Assembly: GCA_035765515.1 (NCBI GenBank)
Contig: DASTXN010000133.1
Span: 1 to 13,212, forward strand
Length of the DNA stretch: 13,212 nt
Reading direction: 5' to 3'
From: DASRSS01 sp035765515
GTDB taxonomy: Bacteria > Actinomycetota > Actinomycetes > Mycobacteriales > Jatrophihabitantaceae
The notes below the pieces were generated by a model, which worked only from the letters and a program-made list of their open reading frames with translations, had not been told where the DNA came from and made no database searches. Positions 12,821 through 13,212 of the stretch are shown here, one piece after another (within the stretch, counting starts at the first letter, position 1; each line of letters opens with the position of its first letter). The position numbers were made by a program, and so were the translations under genes.

Positions 12821-13212
12821 TGGTCGCCGCCTTCGGACTGCTCACGATCGTGCGGCGGCGTGTCCGCAGGCGCGGGTTCGCCGGCGGGTTCGCCGTGCCC
12901 GGCGGGGAGCAAGGCAGTCAACGCCGAGCCCGCGATCCGCCGGAACTTGCGCTTACCGCGAGTCCGATCCAGCACCGCGACCTCAAGCTGCTCGGCCGGC
13001 AGAGCACGCCGCGCGCCGTCCGTGCCGCCTGCCGAACCCAGCGCGGCGACTGCGGTCTGCACCGCGGCCTGGAGGGGCTGCCCCGCCGTGTAGGTGCGCT
13101 TCATCTCCTCGGTGATCGCGTCGGCCTGCCCGCCACCCATCACCAGGAACTGCGGCTCGTCCACGATCGTGCCGTCGTAGGACAGTCGGTACAGCTGATC
13201 GCCCTCGGCGTC
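12817..13212 (-). CDS. prcA: Proteasome alpha subunit PrcA, C-terminal part (5' end outside window)
   Basis: The frame is open from the right edge of the window to TAA at 12817-12819, covering the last 131 codons. The visible sequence starts DAEGDQLYRLSYDGTIVDEP, continues QFLVMGGG, and later has LEVAVLDRTRGKRKFRRIAGSALTALLPA. These match the corresponding part of mycobacterial PrcA closely as I recall it. PrcA forms the outer, gating alpha rings of the 20S core, which receives pupylated proteins from Mpa/ARC. The last ~28 residues are a Pro/Glu/Asp/His-rich tail ending in SEGGDH. An internal GTG at 13164 is not the start. prcB, pup and dop are expected to the right. On the left the usual next gene, pafA, is displaced by the plus-strand block. 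Confidence 0.95.
   Translation of the reverse strand, partial: DAEGDQLYRLSYDGTIVDEPQFLVMGGGQADAITEEMKRTYTAGQPLQAAVQTAVAALGSAGGTDGARRALPAEQLEVAVLDRTRGKRKFRRIAGSALTALLPAGHGEPAGEPAPADTPPHDREQSEGGDH

Noticed and set aside
11090..12830. Flanking direct repeats around the HNH module (CTTAG and GGTCGCCG occur near 11095-11118 and 12816-12828)
   Set aside because: The shared pieces are short, differently spaced and GC-rich, so they may be chance; no transposase or integrase is present.
1..13212. tRNA, rRNA or insertion-sequence genes
   Set aside because: I saw no tRNA cloverleaf, rRNA motif or transposase sequence by reading; a tRNAscan/Infernal run would settle this.

Overview
This window is GC-rich DNA from an actinobacterium. 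It carries most of the pupylation/proteasome neighbourhood that is characteristic of Actinobacteria: the end of prcA, then pafA, pafB, pafC, a small membrane protein, tatC and helY, all on the minus strand. GTG starts, stop-start overlaps of the GTGA type and strong G/C third positions fit this. PafA (452 aa) and HelY (911 aa) have the lengths expected from Mycobacterium tuberculosis, but nothing points to a mycobacterium. I would not name a genus.

Layout from left to right. 2-394 (+) is the C-terminal end of a zeta-toxin-like ATPase/kinase. It converges on 401-1129 (-), a Pro/Tyr/Gln-rich one-pass membrane protein with a DUF4333 domain. 1222-8489 (-) is the main block, read right to left as pafA, pafB, pafC, a 71-aa membrane/coiled-coil protein, tatC and helY. 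The small protein lies where tatA is usually found. A 155-bp divergent gap then separates pafA from a plus-strand cassette at 8645-10638: alkane monooxygenase alkB, a rubredoxin and a TetR regulator. A VOC-fold protein (10700-11077) follows. Next is a 441-bp non-coding stretch with 76-bp tandem repeats, ending in a near-consensus sigma70-type promoter that drives a DUF222/HNH endonuclease (13E12-like) gene (11519-12820). That gene runs tail to tail into the 3' end of prcA (12817-13212, -), with overlapping stop codons.

Functionally, PrcA (20S proteasome alpha subunit) and PafA (Pup ligase) belong to one protein-degradation pathway. PafB/PafC form the WYL-domain transcription activator of the DNA-damage response. 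TatC is the receptor of twin-arginine export, and HelY is a Ski2/Mtr4-type helicase. AlkB plus rubredoxin form the terminal-hydroxylation part of n-alkane oxidation, with the TetR protein as the probable local regulator. The rubredoxin reductase must be elsewhere.

The points most worth a second look are: (1) the Pup-proteasome locus is split by about 4.3 kb of oppositely oriented accessory genes; (2) canonical tatA is absent and a short TM/coiled-coil protein sits in its place; (3) a structured 76-bp repeat array lies directly upstream of a DUF222-HNH gene; (4) several genes without a Shine-Dalgarno have a TAnnnT box exactly 6-7 nt before the start codon, which suggests leaderless transcripts; (5) a TTTACA-N13-TGTAAA inverted repeat sits in the alkB/pafA divergent region.
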